A stretch of DNA of 54,582 nt from Gemmatimonadales bacterium UBA7889 (GCA_002501085.1 DLRL01000052.1:645-55226); one strand, 5' to 3'. Shown: positions 24,010-32,323, numbered from the stretch's first letter. Made by a program: numbers and translations. The notes: generated by a model from the letters alone, not told the origin.

Positions 24010-24440
24010 GATCTGCCATCCTTTGGGGGGCCCCTATACTCGACTGAGTTCCGGGGCGTCTCATTCACTATAACGCTGGCTAAATTAGCTCCTGATGGGA
24101 GTGATTCACTGATCCGGTTCCAGATCGAGACTGCCAGGTTTTCAATTGTCGGGTTTGTCTCGGACAACCATGGTACATCTAAATTCAGATTCCGATGATC
24201 CATATCAGAGACCACCTTATCTTCCAGGATATCGTTGAGTTCCCTCAGATTCATAACGAATCCTGTCTCTGGATCGATCGCTCCTTCGACCGTTACAACT
24301 AATTCGTAGTTGTGACCGTGCCAGTTAGGGTTTGAACAATTCCCAAAGACTTCGGCGTTACGCTCTTCAGACCACTCAGGCCTAGAAAGTCGATGCGCTG
24401 CGCTGAAGTGAGCCTTTCTAGTAATTCGGACTAGATCCAT
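24006..24440 (-). CDS. 6-pyruvoyl-tetrahydropterin synthase (PTPS/QueD family)
   Basis: Zinc-dependent lyase acting on dihydroneopterin triphosphate. Zinc ligands are H16 (FSAAH), H41 and H43 (HGH). The nucleophile is C35 in CSNPNWHGHNYE, with the catalytic relay at D81/H82 (MDHRNLN) and E127 (NETPRN). The CSNPNWHGHNY and VMNLREL...MDHRNLNLDVP segments follow the animal PTPS pattern more closely than the short QueD forms. With folE and an SDR in the same operon, and no other queuosine genes in the window, a tetrahydrobiopterin role is favoured over queuosine. QueD activity cannot be excluded. Confidence 0.9.
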   Translation of the reverse strand: MDLVRITRKAHFSAAHRLSRPEWSEERNAEVFGNCSNPNWHGHNYELVVTVEGAIDPETGFVMNLRELNDILEDKVVSDMDHRNLNLDVPWLSETNPTIENLAVSIWNRISESLPSGANLASVIVNETPRNSVEYRGPPKDGRS

Positions 24441-24764
24441 CGTATTCGCTAGTTAAGATGCATGCCTGGCATACCCTAATTCTTATGGAACGAGAGGGCC
24501 GACGTCTTGCACACAGTGTGCGTAGGCGCCGGCCCTCTCATGCACAACGGAGGGGGAGTTATTGAAGCCCGGGATGAATCTATGGTGACCTCCTCAAGCA
24601 ATCCGCTTTCCCCTCTTCCGGGGCCTAGCGTCCGACTTGAGAGTCAGTCCCGGCTTCGGTGCATTGGCTCAATAATGGAACCCCCCGATGCGCGCTGGAG
24701 AATATAGATTGGGCTGAAGTCCAGGACCAGCCGCTGAGAATCAGGAAGAGAAAAATCCAGTGCT
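24441..24764. other. 324-base gap between PTPS and nfo, containing a strong hairpin
   Basis: No convincing gene is seen here. Short frames on the plus strand (24507-24886) overlap nfo and have no family features. The gap holds the long hairpin at 24492-24539 and a smaller one, GGCTG...AGCC, at about 24712-24732. It may contain the leader of the PTPS-folE-SDR operon, the nfo transcript end, or a small RNA. Confidence 0.4.
24492..24539 (-). terminator. Long imperfect hairpin upstream of the pterin operon
   Basis: GAGAGGGCCG (24492-24501) is perfectly complementary to CGGCCCTCTC (24530-24539). Pairing resumes inside, and the centre is a second perfect inverted repeat, GCACAC-A-GTGTGC (24509-24521). 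The whole could fold into a stem of about 20 pairs. It lies after nfo and before the PTPS gene, both on the minus strand. No U-run follows, so it is either a non-classical terminator or a structured leader. It could also be a palindromic repeat element. Confidence 0.4.
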
Positions 24765-25634
24765 CTAGGCCGATGCTCGGAAACCTCGCAATAAATCGAG
24801 GTTTGCTATATCTGCTGTATTGCCCTCGTCACCTTTGGGCGTCTCGAGAATCTTCGGCACGTGCCCTAGGCGTTCGTCGAGCATAATGCGCTGAAAAGGC
24901 TCAGGGCCAAGCGTTCCTTTTCCTATATTCTCGTGTCGATCCTTGCGTGACTCGAACGGATGCTTCGAGTCGTTCATATGAATAAGCCCGAGTCGCTCAA
25001 GGCCGATCACCTTATCAAATAGCACCCACACACTGTCATAGTCATTTACAAGATCATAGCCAGCTGAATACGCGTGGCAGGTATCAAAACAAATGCCAAG
25101 TCTATGTTGCTGGTCATCCGGTATCTGCTCGATAATGGACTGTAGGTTCTCGAAGGTAGCTCCCACACTTGTGCCTGACCCAGCGGTTAGCTCAAGCAAT
25201 ATCTGTGTCGCGCCCTGGACTGCTTTAAGTGACTCTGCCACCCCACGTGCATTGCGTTCTAAACCTGCGGACTCATTACCATCCGTAGCGTTGCCGGGAT
25301 GAGTTACCATGAAGTCTAGACCTAATAGACAACACCTCTCAAGTTCGCCTTGGAAACAACGTTGAGACATACCCCACAGACGTTTGTCAGGGCTTGAGAG
25401 GTTGATGAGATATGAGTCGTGAGCGCCTGCGAATCGGATTTCATACTCCTCTCGAGCAGCCCTAAAGGTCTCTGCTGTTTCCTGCTCGATCTTTGGTTCC
25501 GCCCACCGACTCGGCTGTTTCGTGAACAGTTGTATGTTGTTCACGTCAATCTCTGCAGCCCGTTCAGGAGCGAATTGAACACCGCCGCTTGCGGATACAT
25601 GAGCACCCAGTTCGTCACCGACTCTACTCATCAT
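24765..25634 (-). CDS. nfo: Deoxyribonuclease IV (apurinic endonuclease Nfo)
   Basis: AP endonuclease of base-excision repair, a TIM barrel with three zinc ions. The 289 residues start with GAHVSASGG, the classic Nfo opening. They include NLSSPDKRLWG, DFMVTHPGN, LLELTAGSGTSVG (zinc-binding Glu), GICFDTCHAYSAGYD, LIHMNDSKHPFESRKDRHENIGKG and ETPKGDEG near the end. All zinc-ligand segments are intact, and length is normal. It lies downstream of fumC by about 110 bases on the same strand. Confidence 0.96.
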   Translation of the reverse strand: MMSRVGDELGAHVSASGGVQFAPERAAEIDVNNIQLFTKQPSRWAEPKIEQETAETFRAAREEYEIRFAGAHDSYLINLSSPDKRLWGMSQRCFQGELERCCLLGLDFMVTHPGNATDGNESAGLERNARGVAESLKAVQGATQILLELTAGSGTSVGATFENLQSIIEQIPDDQQHRLGICFDTCHAYSAGYDLVNDYDSVWVLFDKVIGLERLGLIHMNDSKHPFESRKDRHENIGKGTLGPEPFQRIMLDERLGHVPKILETPKGDEGNTADIANLDLLRGFRASA

Positions 25635-25742
25635 TCTCTCAGCCCTAGCAACATATCGGTCACCTCCGCAGCCCGTTGTTTGGGGCGTTGATAGAAGGAG
25701 TTCTTGAGTGAAACTCGAAGCTTTGAAGTACCTACACGGCGT

Positions 25743-27131
25743 TTACTTTTCCGGCAACCCCGGCTCTGTCATGCTACGAACATCTAAGGCCTCGTTCACC
25801 TTGTCCTCTGAGAGCAACTCTTTAGAGAGCACGATTTCTCTGACACTCAATCCACGATCTGTTGCATCCTTCGCAACCAATGCCGCTTGGTCGTATCCGA
25901 TGTAAGGATTGAGTGCTGTTGCTATCGCAGGATTTTTTTCTAGCAACTCCTTCGCTCGCTCAGGATTTGCTTCTATCCCAACCAAGCAACGATCGGTAAA
26001 CGTGCGCGAAATGTTTGCGATCAGAGTGATAGATTCGAGAAGAGACTGAGCCAGTACAGGCATCATCACATTTAACTCGAAGTTCCCTCGGCTCCCGGCA
26101 ATCGTGATGGTGGTGTGGTTCCCCATCACTCTTGCACACACCATCATCATCGCTTCCGACATTACGGGATTAACCTTACCGGGCATAATCGAAGAACCAG
26201 GCTGTATTGCAGGCAACCGCAACTCTTGGATACCGGATGTCGGTCCTGACCCGAGCCAACGGATGTCATCGGCTATCTTCATAAGGCTGGTGGCAACTGT
26301 ATTGAGCGCACCGGACAAGCTGACGGCCGCGTCCTTCGCACCCTGCGCTTCGAAATGATCATCAGCTTCGCGGAATGCAATCCCCGTAGCATCTGCGATC
26401 CGAGCGATCACCTTTTTCGCAAAATCAGGATGAGTATTGATCCCGGTTCCAGTTGCAGTGCCACCCAAAGCGAGCTCTTCCAGTTCTGCCGAAGCAGATC
26501 GGACCCTATCAATACCCTTGGTAACCTGAGCTGCATATCCGCTGAACTCTTGGCCAAGCCTTACAGGTGTCGCATCCATCAAATGGGTGCGGCCTGATTT
26601 TATGATTTCATCGAATAAGTTTGCCTTTTCAGTGAGCGCAGTACTTAGATGCTCAAGCGCAGGGAGGAGTTCCTCTTCGATTGATACCTTTGCGGACACA
26701 TGGATTGCCGTTGGAATTACATCGTTCGAAGATTGGCCGAAGTTCACGTGGTCATTAGGATGCACCTTTTCTCCGTGAAGCTCGGACGCTCGACAAGCCA
26801 CTACCTCATTCATGTTCATATTTGTAGAGGTGCCAGAACCAGTCTGGTAGATATCAACGATGAACTGGTTGTCCCACTTGCCCTCTGCAACTTCAGCTGC
26901 TGCGATCGCCACCGACTCGGCGATCTTCTCATCTAGAATTCCGAGTTCGGCATTAGTTTCGGCAGCTGACTTTTTTATGAGACCTAGGGCTTCGATAAAG
27001 CGTCGACCAAAAAACTGACCACTGATCGGGAAGTTCTCGACAGCTCTTTGAGTTTGGGCACCGTAAAGAGCATCCTCGGGAACCTTCATCTCGCCGAGAG
27101 AGTCTTTTTCAATGCGGTATCCGTCAGGCAT
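25743..27131 (-). CDS. fumC: Fumarate hydratase class II
   Basis: Iron-independent fumarase of the TCA cycle, interconverting fumarate and malate. The 462-residue protein carries all signatures: YGAQTQRAVENFPISG, SGTSTNMNMNEV, NFGQSSNDVIPTA (active site), SGRTHLMDATPVRLGQEF and the superfamily signature GSSIMPGKVNP. Length is typical. The start ATG is 27131, with GGCAGC upstream. A hairpin at 27192-27216 separates it from the SDR gene upstream, suggesting its own promoter. Confidence 0.97.
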   Translation of the reverse strand: MPDGYRIEKDSLGEMKVPEDALYGAQTQRAVENFPISGQFFGRRFIEALGLIKKSAAETNAELGILDEKIAESVAIAAAEVAEGKWDNQFIVDIYQTGSGTSTNMNMNEVVACRASELHGEKVHPNDHVNFGQSSNDVIPTAIHVSAKVSIEEELLPALEHLSTALTEKANLFDEIIKSGRTHLMDATPVRLGQEFSGYAAQVTKGIDRVRSASAELEELALGGTATGTGINTHPDFAKKVIARIADATGIAFREADDHFEAQGAKDAAVSLSGALNTVATSLMKIADDIRWLGSGPTSGIQELRLPAIQPGSSIMPGKVNPVMSEAMMMVCARVMGNHTTITIAGSRGNFELNVMMPVLAQSLLESITLIANISRTFTDRCLVGIEANPERAKELLEKNPAIATALNPYIGYDQAALVAKDATDRGLSVREIVLSKELLSEDKVNEALDVRSMTEPGLPEK

Positions 27132-27191
27132 GGGAGAGCTGCCTCCTATTATTGATTCACTATGACGAGTACGCCTCGGCTATCACGCTAG

Positions 27192-27216
27192 AGCCTCCTT
27201 AAATCTAAAGGAGGCT
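27192..27216 (-). terminator. Hairpin between SDR gene and fumC
   Basis: AGCCTCCTT (27192-27200) and AAGGAGGCT (27208-27216) form a nine-pair stem with a seven-base loop. It follows the minus-strand SDR gene (ending 27248) and precedes fumC. No T-run is present on either side, so it is a weak candidate for a factor-independent terminator; an mRNA-stabilising hairpin is equally possible. Confidence 0.4.
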
Positions 27217-27247
27217 GCCATCAAAGGGGAGCGCCCCGAGACTTCGA

Positions 27248-27958
27248 TTACCCTTTCTTAGGCTGGCTCGGGCGCATCTCTATGCGACTTACATGGGCTT
27301 CCTGAGGATAGGACAAGAGTTGCATGACTGCGCTTGCACAGTCTTCAGGCTCAAGCTTCCAGGTACGTACCAGGCTCTGTTCACGACCGCGGAACTCTGT
27401 GTTAACACTACCTGGCATCACAATCGATACGCGAACATCGTCATACCGTACGTCCAACATCATGGCCTCTGTCAAGCCAAGTACCCCAAACTTACTCGCG
27501 TTGTAGGCTGTGCCTCCAGAAAACGGATTTCTACTAGCAAGTGACGCAATATTGATAATGAATCCGTCTCCAGTTGTGATGAGGTGAGGCAGTGCGGCTT
27601 TGGAGCAGTAGAATACTCCACCAAGGTTTACGTTGATTTGAATTTGCCATTCTTCGATCGTCATCTCCGAGATTGGCTTGATGATGCCCAGGCCGGCATT
27701 GTTCACCAGTATGTCAAGGCGACCAAACTGCTTTATGGTATCGTTGATAAGCTGCTGGCATGCTGATGGGTTTCCTACATCCGCAGAAATCGCGATCGAC
27801 CCATTCCCAATCTGATCAGATACCACCTGCGCTTCGTTAACTGAGCGTGAGTTGACGACAACAGATGCGCCCGCGCGAGCAAGGTGTTTGGCGATCGCAC
27901 AACCAATACCTTTGGAGCTTCCCGTAACGATTGCGACCTTACCGTTAAGGTCGGGCAT
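27248..27958 (-). CDS. SDR-family oxidoreductase (FabG-like)
   Basis: A 236-residue classical SDR: TGSSKGIG cofactor motif near 12-19, NNAGLGI, NIASLAS and catalytic YNASK. A C-terminus of typical length ends RIEMRPSQPKKG. It diverges from the pteridine-reductase-like gene at 27997 with a gap of only 38 bases, so the two may share a promoter region. The substrate is not evident. It is a different gene from the SDRs at 3307, 22679 and 27997. Confidence 0.85.
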   Translation of the reverse strand: MPDLNGKVAIVTGSSKGIGCAIAKHLARAGASVVVNSRSVNEAQVVSDQIGNGSIAISADVGNPSACQQLINDTIKQFGRLDILVNNAGLGIIKPISEMTIEEWQIQINVNLGGVFYCSKAALPHLITTGDGFIINIASLASRNPFSGGTAYNASKFGVLGLTEAMMLDVRYDDVRVSIVMPGSVNTEFRGREQSLVRTWKLEPEDCASAVMQLLSYPQEAHVSRIEMRPSQPKKG

Positions 27959-27996
27959 AGGACTCCTTCCGTTTCAAGATCAGTGACAGGACTAGC

Positions 27997-28788
27997 ATGA
28001 GCGGTCCTACAGATATTATGAGTGTCTCAATGAGTAATCTGAACTCCAATAAAATCGCGCTAGTAACTGGAGGGGCAATCCGCATTGGTCGAGCAATTAG
28101 TATTGCGCTCGCTGAGGCAGGTTATGATCTCGTTGTCACGTACTACTCGTCTATGGATCAGGCGGTTGAGGTACAGAAAATAATCTCTGGCCTTGGGTGC
28201 CGATGCGAACTCATTCAGGCAGATCTCAGGGAGCCAAGCACACCAAATATAGTGGTCGAATCAGTCAAGCAAGCGTTTGGTCAACTGGATTTACTAGTTA
28301 ACTCCGCCGCAAGCTTTGAAAGTAGTTCTCTATTAGAATCAGGTGTGGACGAATGGGATTCTGTAATGGCTCTTAATTGTCGCGCACCTCACCTCATTGT
28401 TCGTGCTGCAGCAAATCTGTTAACGGAAAGTCGCGGTTCCGTAGTTAACATCCTGGATCTCTCGGCATTCCAACCATGGACTGAGTTCCCAGCGCATGCG
28501 GTCTCAAAAGCTGGCCTGGCTCATCTAACACGCATTCAGGCACGAGTACTCGCCCCTGAAGTTCGCGTTAATGCAATCGCCCCTGGAGCCCTACTACAAC
28601 CTAACAATTGGTCTGATAAGCGATGGGAAGCCGTAACCAAAGCCGCACCTCTGAAGTGTTCGGGATCACCAGAGGATGTATCACAAGCAGTCTTATTTCT
28701 TGCAGATGCGGACTTTGTAACCGGGGAAATCCTAACCATCGATGGAGGCCGGCACTTGGGTCCAGATGGACCTCCAACTTCAGTATAA
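27997..28788 (+). CDS. Pteridine-reductase-like SDR (PTR1/FolM type), altered active site
   Basis: A 263-residue SDR of the PTR1/FolM group. The cofactor motif is TGGAIRIG (24-31), and the NSAASFESS segment corresponds to NNAS of pteridine reductases. Where most SDRs have Ser, it has D154 (NILDLSAF), the residue used in PTR1. The catalytic Tyr is replaced: the motif reads H167-AVS-K171 instead of YxxxK. HLTRIQARVLAPEVRVNAIAPG and the terminal GGRHL are typical of the group. PTR1/FolM enzymes reduce dihydrobiopterin, dihydromonapterin or dihydrofolate. Later Met codons at 8 and 12 are alternative starts. Confidence 0.8.
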   Translation: MSGPTDIMSVSMSNLNSNKIALVTGGAIRIGRAISIALAEAGYDLVVTYYSSMDQAVEVQKIISGLGCRCELIQADLREPSTPNIVVESVKQAFGQLDLLVNSAASFESSSLLESGVDEWDSVMALNCRAPHLIVRAAANLLTESRGSVVNILDLSAFQPWTEFPAHAVSKAGLAHLTRIQARVLAPEVRVNAIAPGALLQPNNWSDKRWEAVTKAAPLKCSGSPEDVSQAVLFLADADFVTGEILTIDGGRHLGPDGPPTSV

Positions 28789-28850
28789 GTTTGATGAACG
28801 GACGGACTATTTAATCCGCTAACGCTAGTCGCTCGGGGTTTTCGTGTCTC

Positions 28851-29828
28851 CTAGCCCCCACCGTGGGCCAACCAACGCTCAGCTTCGAGTGCTGCCATAC
28901 ACCCCGTCCCGGCAGCGGTAATAGCCTGACGAAAGTAGTCGTCCATGACGTCCCCAGCAGCAAAGATACCAGGCACAGATGTCTCAGTCCGCCATGCTGT
29001 GGGTGTCTGGACGTAGCCATTGTCCTTGAGCTCTACCACTCCATTGAGGAATCCAGTATTGGGTGTGTGACCGATCGCCACAAACATCCCTCCCACTTCA
29101 AGCTCACTCACTTCACCACTCACAGTATCCTCTAGCCTGAGAGCTGTAATCGTCTCATCGCCAAGCACCTCCGTCACTAATTTATTCCACTCAACACGGA
29201 TCTTATCATGAGCCAGAGCGCGCTCAGACATGATTTTTGAGGCTCGAAACTCATCTCTCCTGTGAATGATGATGACTTGCTCTGCGAACTTGGTTAGGTA
29301 AAGCGCATCCTCCATAGCCGAGTCCCCTCCACCTATCACAGCAAGAGTATTACCTCGGAAATGAGGGAGTGCCCCATCACAGACTGCACATGCACTTACA
29401 CCACCACCCGACTGTGCCAGTCGTTCTTCATTCTCTAGACCCAGCCATTTCGCATTTGCGCCAGTAGCTAAGATCACGGAATCCGCGAGAACTTCTGTAT
29501 CTGTATTTGAGCGCAGCCTGAAAGGATGTTGACCGGGGTCAATATCAACGATGTCCTCCCAGACGGAACGGGTACCGAAGCTGAGGGCCTGTTCCCTCAT
29601 CTCGACCATTAGGTCTGGGCCCATTACTCCCGCCCTAAAGCCCGGGTAATTTTCTACGTCTGTAGTAAACATGAGCTGGCCACCGGGAATCATCGTCCGA
29701 CTTCCAGCTCCTTCAAAAACAAATGGCTTCATCTGTGCTCTGGCCGCATAGATCGCCGCTGTCCAAGCAGCAGGTCCGGACCCGATAATGACAACAGTCT
29801 CTCGCTCTCTGATTTTCTGTTCACTCAT
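28851..29828 (-). CDS. trxB: Thioredoxin reductase
   Basis: NADPH-dependent flavoenzyme that reduces thioredoxin. The 325-residue protein has FAD-binding GSGPAAWTAAIYAAR (16-30), the redox pair C147/C150 in ACAVCDG, NADPH-binding GGGDSAMEDALYL and the C-terminal FAD motif GIFAAGDV. The redox motif is the normal CxxC with no TGA, in contrast to the CxxU protein at 39 kb. It is transcribed on the minus strand after the FNR-like gene (about 90-base gap), forming a small redox group. Confidence 0.95.
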   Translation of the reverse strand: MSEQKIRERETVVIIGSGPAAWTAAIYAARAQMKPFVFEGAGSRTMIPGGQLMFTTDVENYPGFRAGVMGPDLMVEMREQALSFGTRSVWEDIVDIDPGQHPFRLRSNTDTEVLADSVILATGANAKWLGLENEERLAQSGGGVSACAVCDGALPHFRGNTLAVIGGGDSAMEDALYLTKFAEQVIIIHRRDEFRASKIMSERALAHDKIRVEWNKLVTEVLGDETITALRLEDTVSGEVSELEVGGMFVAIGHTPNTGFLNGVVELKDNGYVQTPTAWRTETSVPGIFAAGDVMDDYFRQAITAAGTGCMAALEAERWLAHGGG

Positions 29829-29917
29829 GTCGTATTATCTCCCTAACATCTTCCCTGCAGAGTGCGGATCTTTACTAGTACTAGAAGGCCTATCACCTCT
29901 TCAATAGATTTGGAATC

Positions 29918-30922
29918 CTATTTCTTGAACACCTTCATGTTGGTCGAATGACCAGGGTTCATCCGGGCACTTGGGTCGATATAGCGCACCGCATGATTCA
30001 CTGCGATCGCAGCTTCAGAGAAGCCACTGGCAATCAAATCTAGCTTCCCTTCGTAACTAACGATGTCACCTGCCGCATATATCCCCTCGATATTCGTGCG
30101 CATCAATTGATCTACTGTGATGCGATTCTTGACTACCTCAACCCCCCACTTCTTGACCGGTCCAAGGTTTGGCTTGAAACCCAGGCAGGACAATAGAATA
30201 TCACACCCAAGCCTCAACTCTTCATTTGTTCGGTTTTCGTAGATCGTTACATTCTCAACGTGGCTCTCACCCTGAATTTCCTGTACCTCGTGGAAGGTGT
30301 GGAGTTCGATCTCGCCTAATGCAACGGCTTCTTCCATACGCTGCACCGTGACCTCATGCGCCCGCCACCTATCTCGACGATGGACAAGCGTCAACGATGC
30401 TGCAACATCCTTTAGCATCAAAACGAAATCGAGTGCAGAGTCACCACCTCCGACCACGACGACCCTTTTACCGCGGAATACCTCAGGATCCGCCACGGCA
30501 TACTCTATGCCCCGGTGCATCATCTCTTCATAGCCCGGACACCGCAGCGGCATGGGCTCAAACGCACCCTTCCCCCCTGCGATCACGATAGTCTTTGTCA
30601 GATAAGTTCCGTCAGCTCCATGCAAAGCGAAGTGTCCTTCAACTCGCTCTACGTCATCAACTTGTTCGTCAAGCATGATATCTGGCTCAAACTGCATGGC
30701 TTGATCAATCAGGCTTACCGCTAAATCCTTCGCGAGAACTTTCGGAAATCCACCTACGTCAAAGATATATTTCTCTGGGTATAGCGCCGTGAGCTGTCCT
30801 CCGAGTTCAGGAAGAGAGTCAACAATCCTGCACGATATATTTCTCATGCCGGCATAGAAGGCGGCAAAGAGACCAGTTGGTCCGCCACCGATGACGGTGA
30901 TATCGTGTATTTGGTCAGCCAT
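29918..30922 (-). CDS. Ferredoxin-NADP+ reductase (thioredoxin-reductase-like type)
   Basis: Flavoprotein moving electrons between NADPH and ferredoxin. The 334 residues resemble YumC-type FNR. They show GGGPTGLFAAFYAGMRN (FAD), LPELGGQLTALYPEKYIFDVGG, GGGDSALDFVLML (NADPH) and GIYAAGDIV, with no CxxC between the two nucleotide domains, which separates it from thioredoxin reductase. The C-terminal extension (ARMNPGHSTNMKVFKK) is typical of this group. It is followed by trxB. Confidence 0.93.
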   Translation of the reverse strand: MADQIHDITVIGGGPTGLFAAFYAGMRNISCRIVDSLPELGGQLTALYPEKYIFDVGGFPKVLAKDLAVSLIDQAMQFEPDIMLDEQVDDVERVEGHFALHGADGTYLTKTIVIAGGKGAFEPMPLRCPGYEEMMHRGIEYAVADPEVFRGKRVVVVGGGDSALDFVLMLKDVAASLTLVHRRDRWRAHEVTVQRMEEAVALGEIELHTFHEVQEIQGESHVENVTIYENRTNEELRLGCDILLSCLGFKPNLGPVKKWGVEVVKNRITVDQLMRTNIEGIYAAGDIVSYEGKLDLIASGFSEAAIAVNHAVRYIDPSARMNPGHSTNMKVFKK

Positions 30923-30955
30923 AGCGGGAAAAGTCTAACCGCACCCTCAGGGGGG

Positions 30956-31471
30956 TCAACTGAAGTCGTCCGTCTCTAAAGTGGGCCTTAGCTCCCCATC
31001 AATCTGCATCCCAAATCCTATTCTAGTGAGGACTTGTTGAGCCTTCTGTAGGATTTGGTGCAAATTCTTGTAATTGATCTTACTACAGGCTTCATGGGCA
31101 GGTACCCAGACACATTTAGTGATCCCTTCCTCTAACTGAGGCATGGGGTCCCCCTCTTCAGAGTAGATCAAGTAGAACGTACCTGACTTATGGACCACAC
31201 CGCCCTTGGCACGAAAACTCCAGTCTGTAACCCCAAGCTGTTCGCTTAACTCCAGATCGGAGAGTCCGGTTTCCTCATTGACTTCACGCAGAGCCGCCTG
31301 CTTGGAACTCTCTCCATCTTCAAGATGGCCCTTTGGGAGGCCCCATTGTCCATAACGATCGCGGATCACAAGGCAGTGAATTATGCCTTCAATCATTCGG
31401 ATTACGACACCACCCGCAGTCCTTTGGATACGGGATTGCACCTCAGACTTTGAGCACCCAGTCAACAGCAA
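30956..31471 (-). CDS. Nudix hydrolase
   Basis: Pyrophosphohydrolase acting on a nucleoside-diphosphate-linked compound. The Nudix box GHLEDGESSKQAALREVNEETGL matches GX5EX7REUXEEXGU. The start is uncertain: TTG 31471 adds an N-terminal stretch with MLLTGC, whereas GTG 31441 would begin at VQSRIQRTAGGVV just before the conserved first strand. The body is about 150 residues, normal for the family. The substrate cannot be told. It ends about 30 bases before the FNR gene on the same strand. Confidence 0.88.
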   Translation of the reverse strand: MLLTGCSKSEVQSRIQRTAGGVVIRMIEGIIHCLVIRDRYGQWGLPKGHLEDGESSKQAALREVNEETGLSDLELSEQLGVTDWSFRAKGGVVHKSGTFYLIYSEEGDPMPQLEEGITKCVWVPAHEACSKINYKNLHQILQKAQQVLTRIGFGMQIDGELRPTLETDDFS

Positions 31472-31543
31472 TGACCGGGAAGCGGAACCCTATAAGGTGC
31501 TTCGTTACTTCGCCCCCAACCAACTCTCGCAGCTTTATCAGAG

Positions 31544-31897
31544 TTAACTTGCAGGCTCCGAAATGCCTTCGAAGGCGAATTCGATTTCGTCCATCTGATC
31601 ACCTTCACCCGGCAAGGCATACACAACCTTGATGCTTTTCACAGCTGACTTCGGATCTGTTAGGGCTACCTCGAACTCAAGCGCCTGATCATCGGAAGTA
31701 ATACCGGCACGTATCCGGTCACCACTGTCAGCCTCTGGACCACACGCAGGGTTTCGGAAGAGTCCTTTGGTTGACTGTCGGCCATTCTTGAGCTGTCGTG
31801 TGACTCTAATCCGTTTGAGCCAATCCGGTTGATAGCTGATGGCATACTTGAAACCTAACTGGTCGGTTCCCCGGCCTTCTCGATTGTGACGCGCCAA
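31544..31897 (-). CDS. Conserved-looking small protein, unknown
   Basis: Not recognised. The frame opens at TTG 31918, but TTG 31897 is the better start: GGAGG lies 7 bases before it. The resulting 117 residues start LARHNREGRGTDQ. They are hydrophilic, with segments YQPDWLKRIRVTRQLKNGRQSTK and FRNPA, and a C-terminal half of beta-strands (ALEFEVALTDP, VKSIKVVYALP, EIEFAFEGI). The chemistry suggests a structured cytoplasmic protein. It is the last gene before the rho promoter region on the other strand, and is followed by the Nudix gene (73-base gap). Confidence 0.6.
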   Translation of the reverse strand: MARHNREGRGTDQLGFKYAISYQPDWLKRIRVTRQLKNGRQSTKGLFRNPACGPEADSGDRIRAGITSDDQALEFEVALTDPKSAVKSIKVVYALPGEGDQMDEIEFAFEGISEPAS

Positions 31898-32105
31898 TAT
31901 AAGTCCTCCACAACCCAAGTTCGATTACAAGAACACATCAGAATAAACGTTCCTGGATGCATGACAACAAGTTGAGTTCCGTAAAGGCAGCACGGCCCCA
32001 GGAAGTAATCATCTAATTAACCTTGGCGGATACTCAGATACCAGTGGCCTCAGAGATGGGTTACCAGAAAATAGGAAAAGTCGAAGCAAGACCTTGAGAT
32101 TAGGG

Positions 32106-32134
32106 TTGACCGATTTAGAGGAGCTAATTATTCT
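32106..32134 (+). promoter_or_regulatory. Sigma-70-type promoter for rho
   Basis: TTGACC (32106-32111) and TATTCT (32129-32134) are separated by exactly 17 bases, the optimal spacing of a housekeeping promoter. Transcription would start near 32141, giving a leader of about 180 bases. A TATAAG a little downstream lacks a suitable -35 element. Confidence 0.55.
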
Positions 32135-32183
32135 CGCGTTGGTACTATAAGGATACCCTCCAAAATCTCATTTTCCCTGGCCA

Positions 32184-32211
32184 CTCTCGCCTAACCGAGA
32201 GAGCTGTTTTT
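32184..32211 (+). terminator. Attenuator-like hairpin with T-run in the rho leader
   Basis: CTCTCG (32184-32189) pairs with CGAGAG (32196-32201) around a six-base loop. AGCTG and then five T's (32207-32211) follow within a few bases, the layout of a factor-independent terminator. It lies about 110 bases before the rho start and about 45 after the predicted transcription start. In E. coli, rho is autoregulated through its leader; here the element could do similar work. Confidence 0.5.
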
Positions 32212-32323
32212 GGCTAAGGCCAGTTTGAAGGTCTAGTAACTCACCGTTTGCTATTTAGTATTCCTAACATCAAGCAAGCGGTTAATTCACAGCCCACATT
32301 AGCACACCCTACGGAATCCCATC

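Larger units (their letters stand above)
31919..32323 (+). other. 405-base rho leader and promoter region
   Basis: No gene is seen. The first about 185 bases hold no evident signal. From 32106 on there is a strong promoter-like pair, then an untranslated leader of about 180 bases with an attenuator-like hairpin before the GTG start of rho. The divergent small gene at 31544-31897 may have its promoter here too. Confidence 0.5.
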
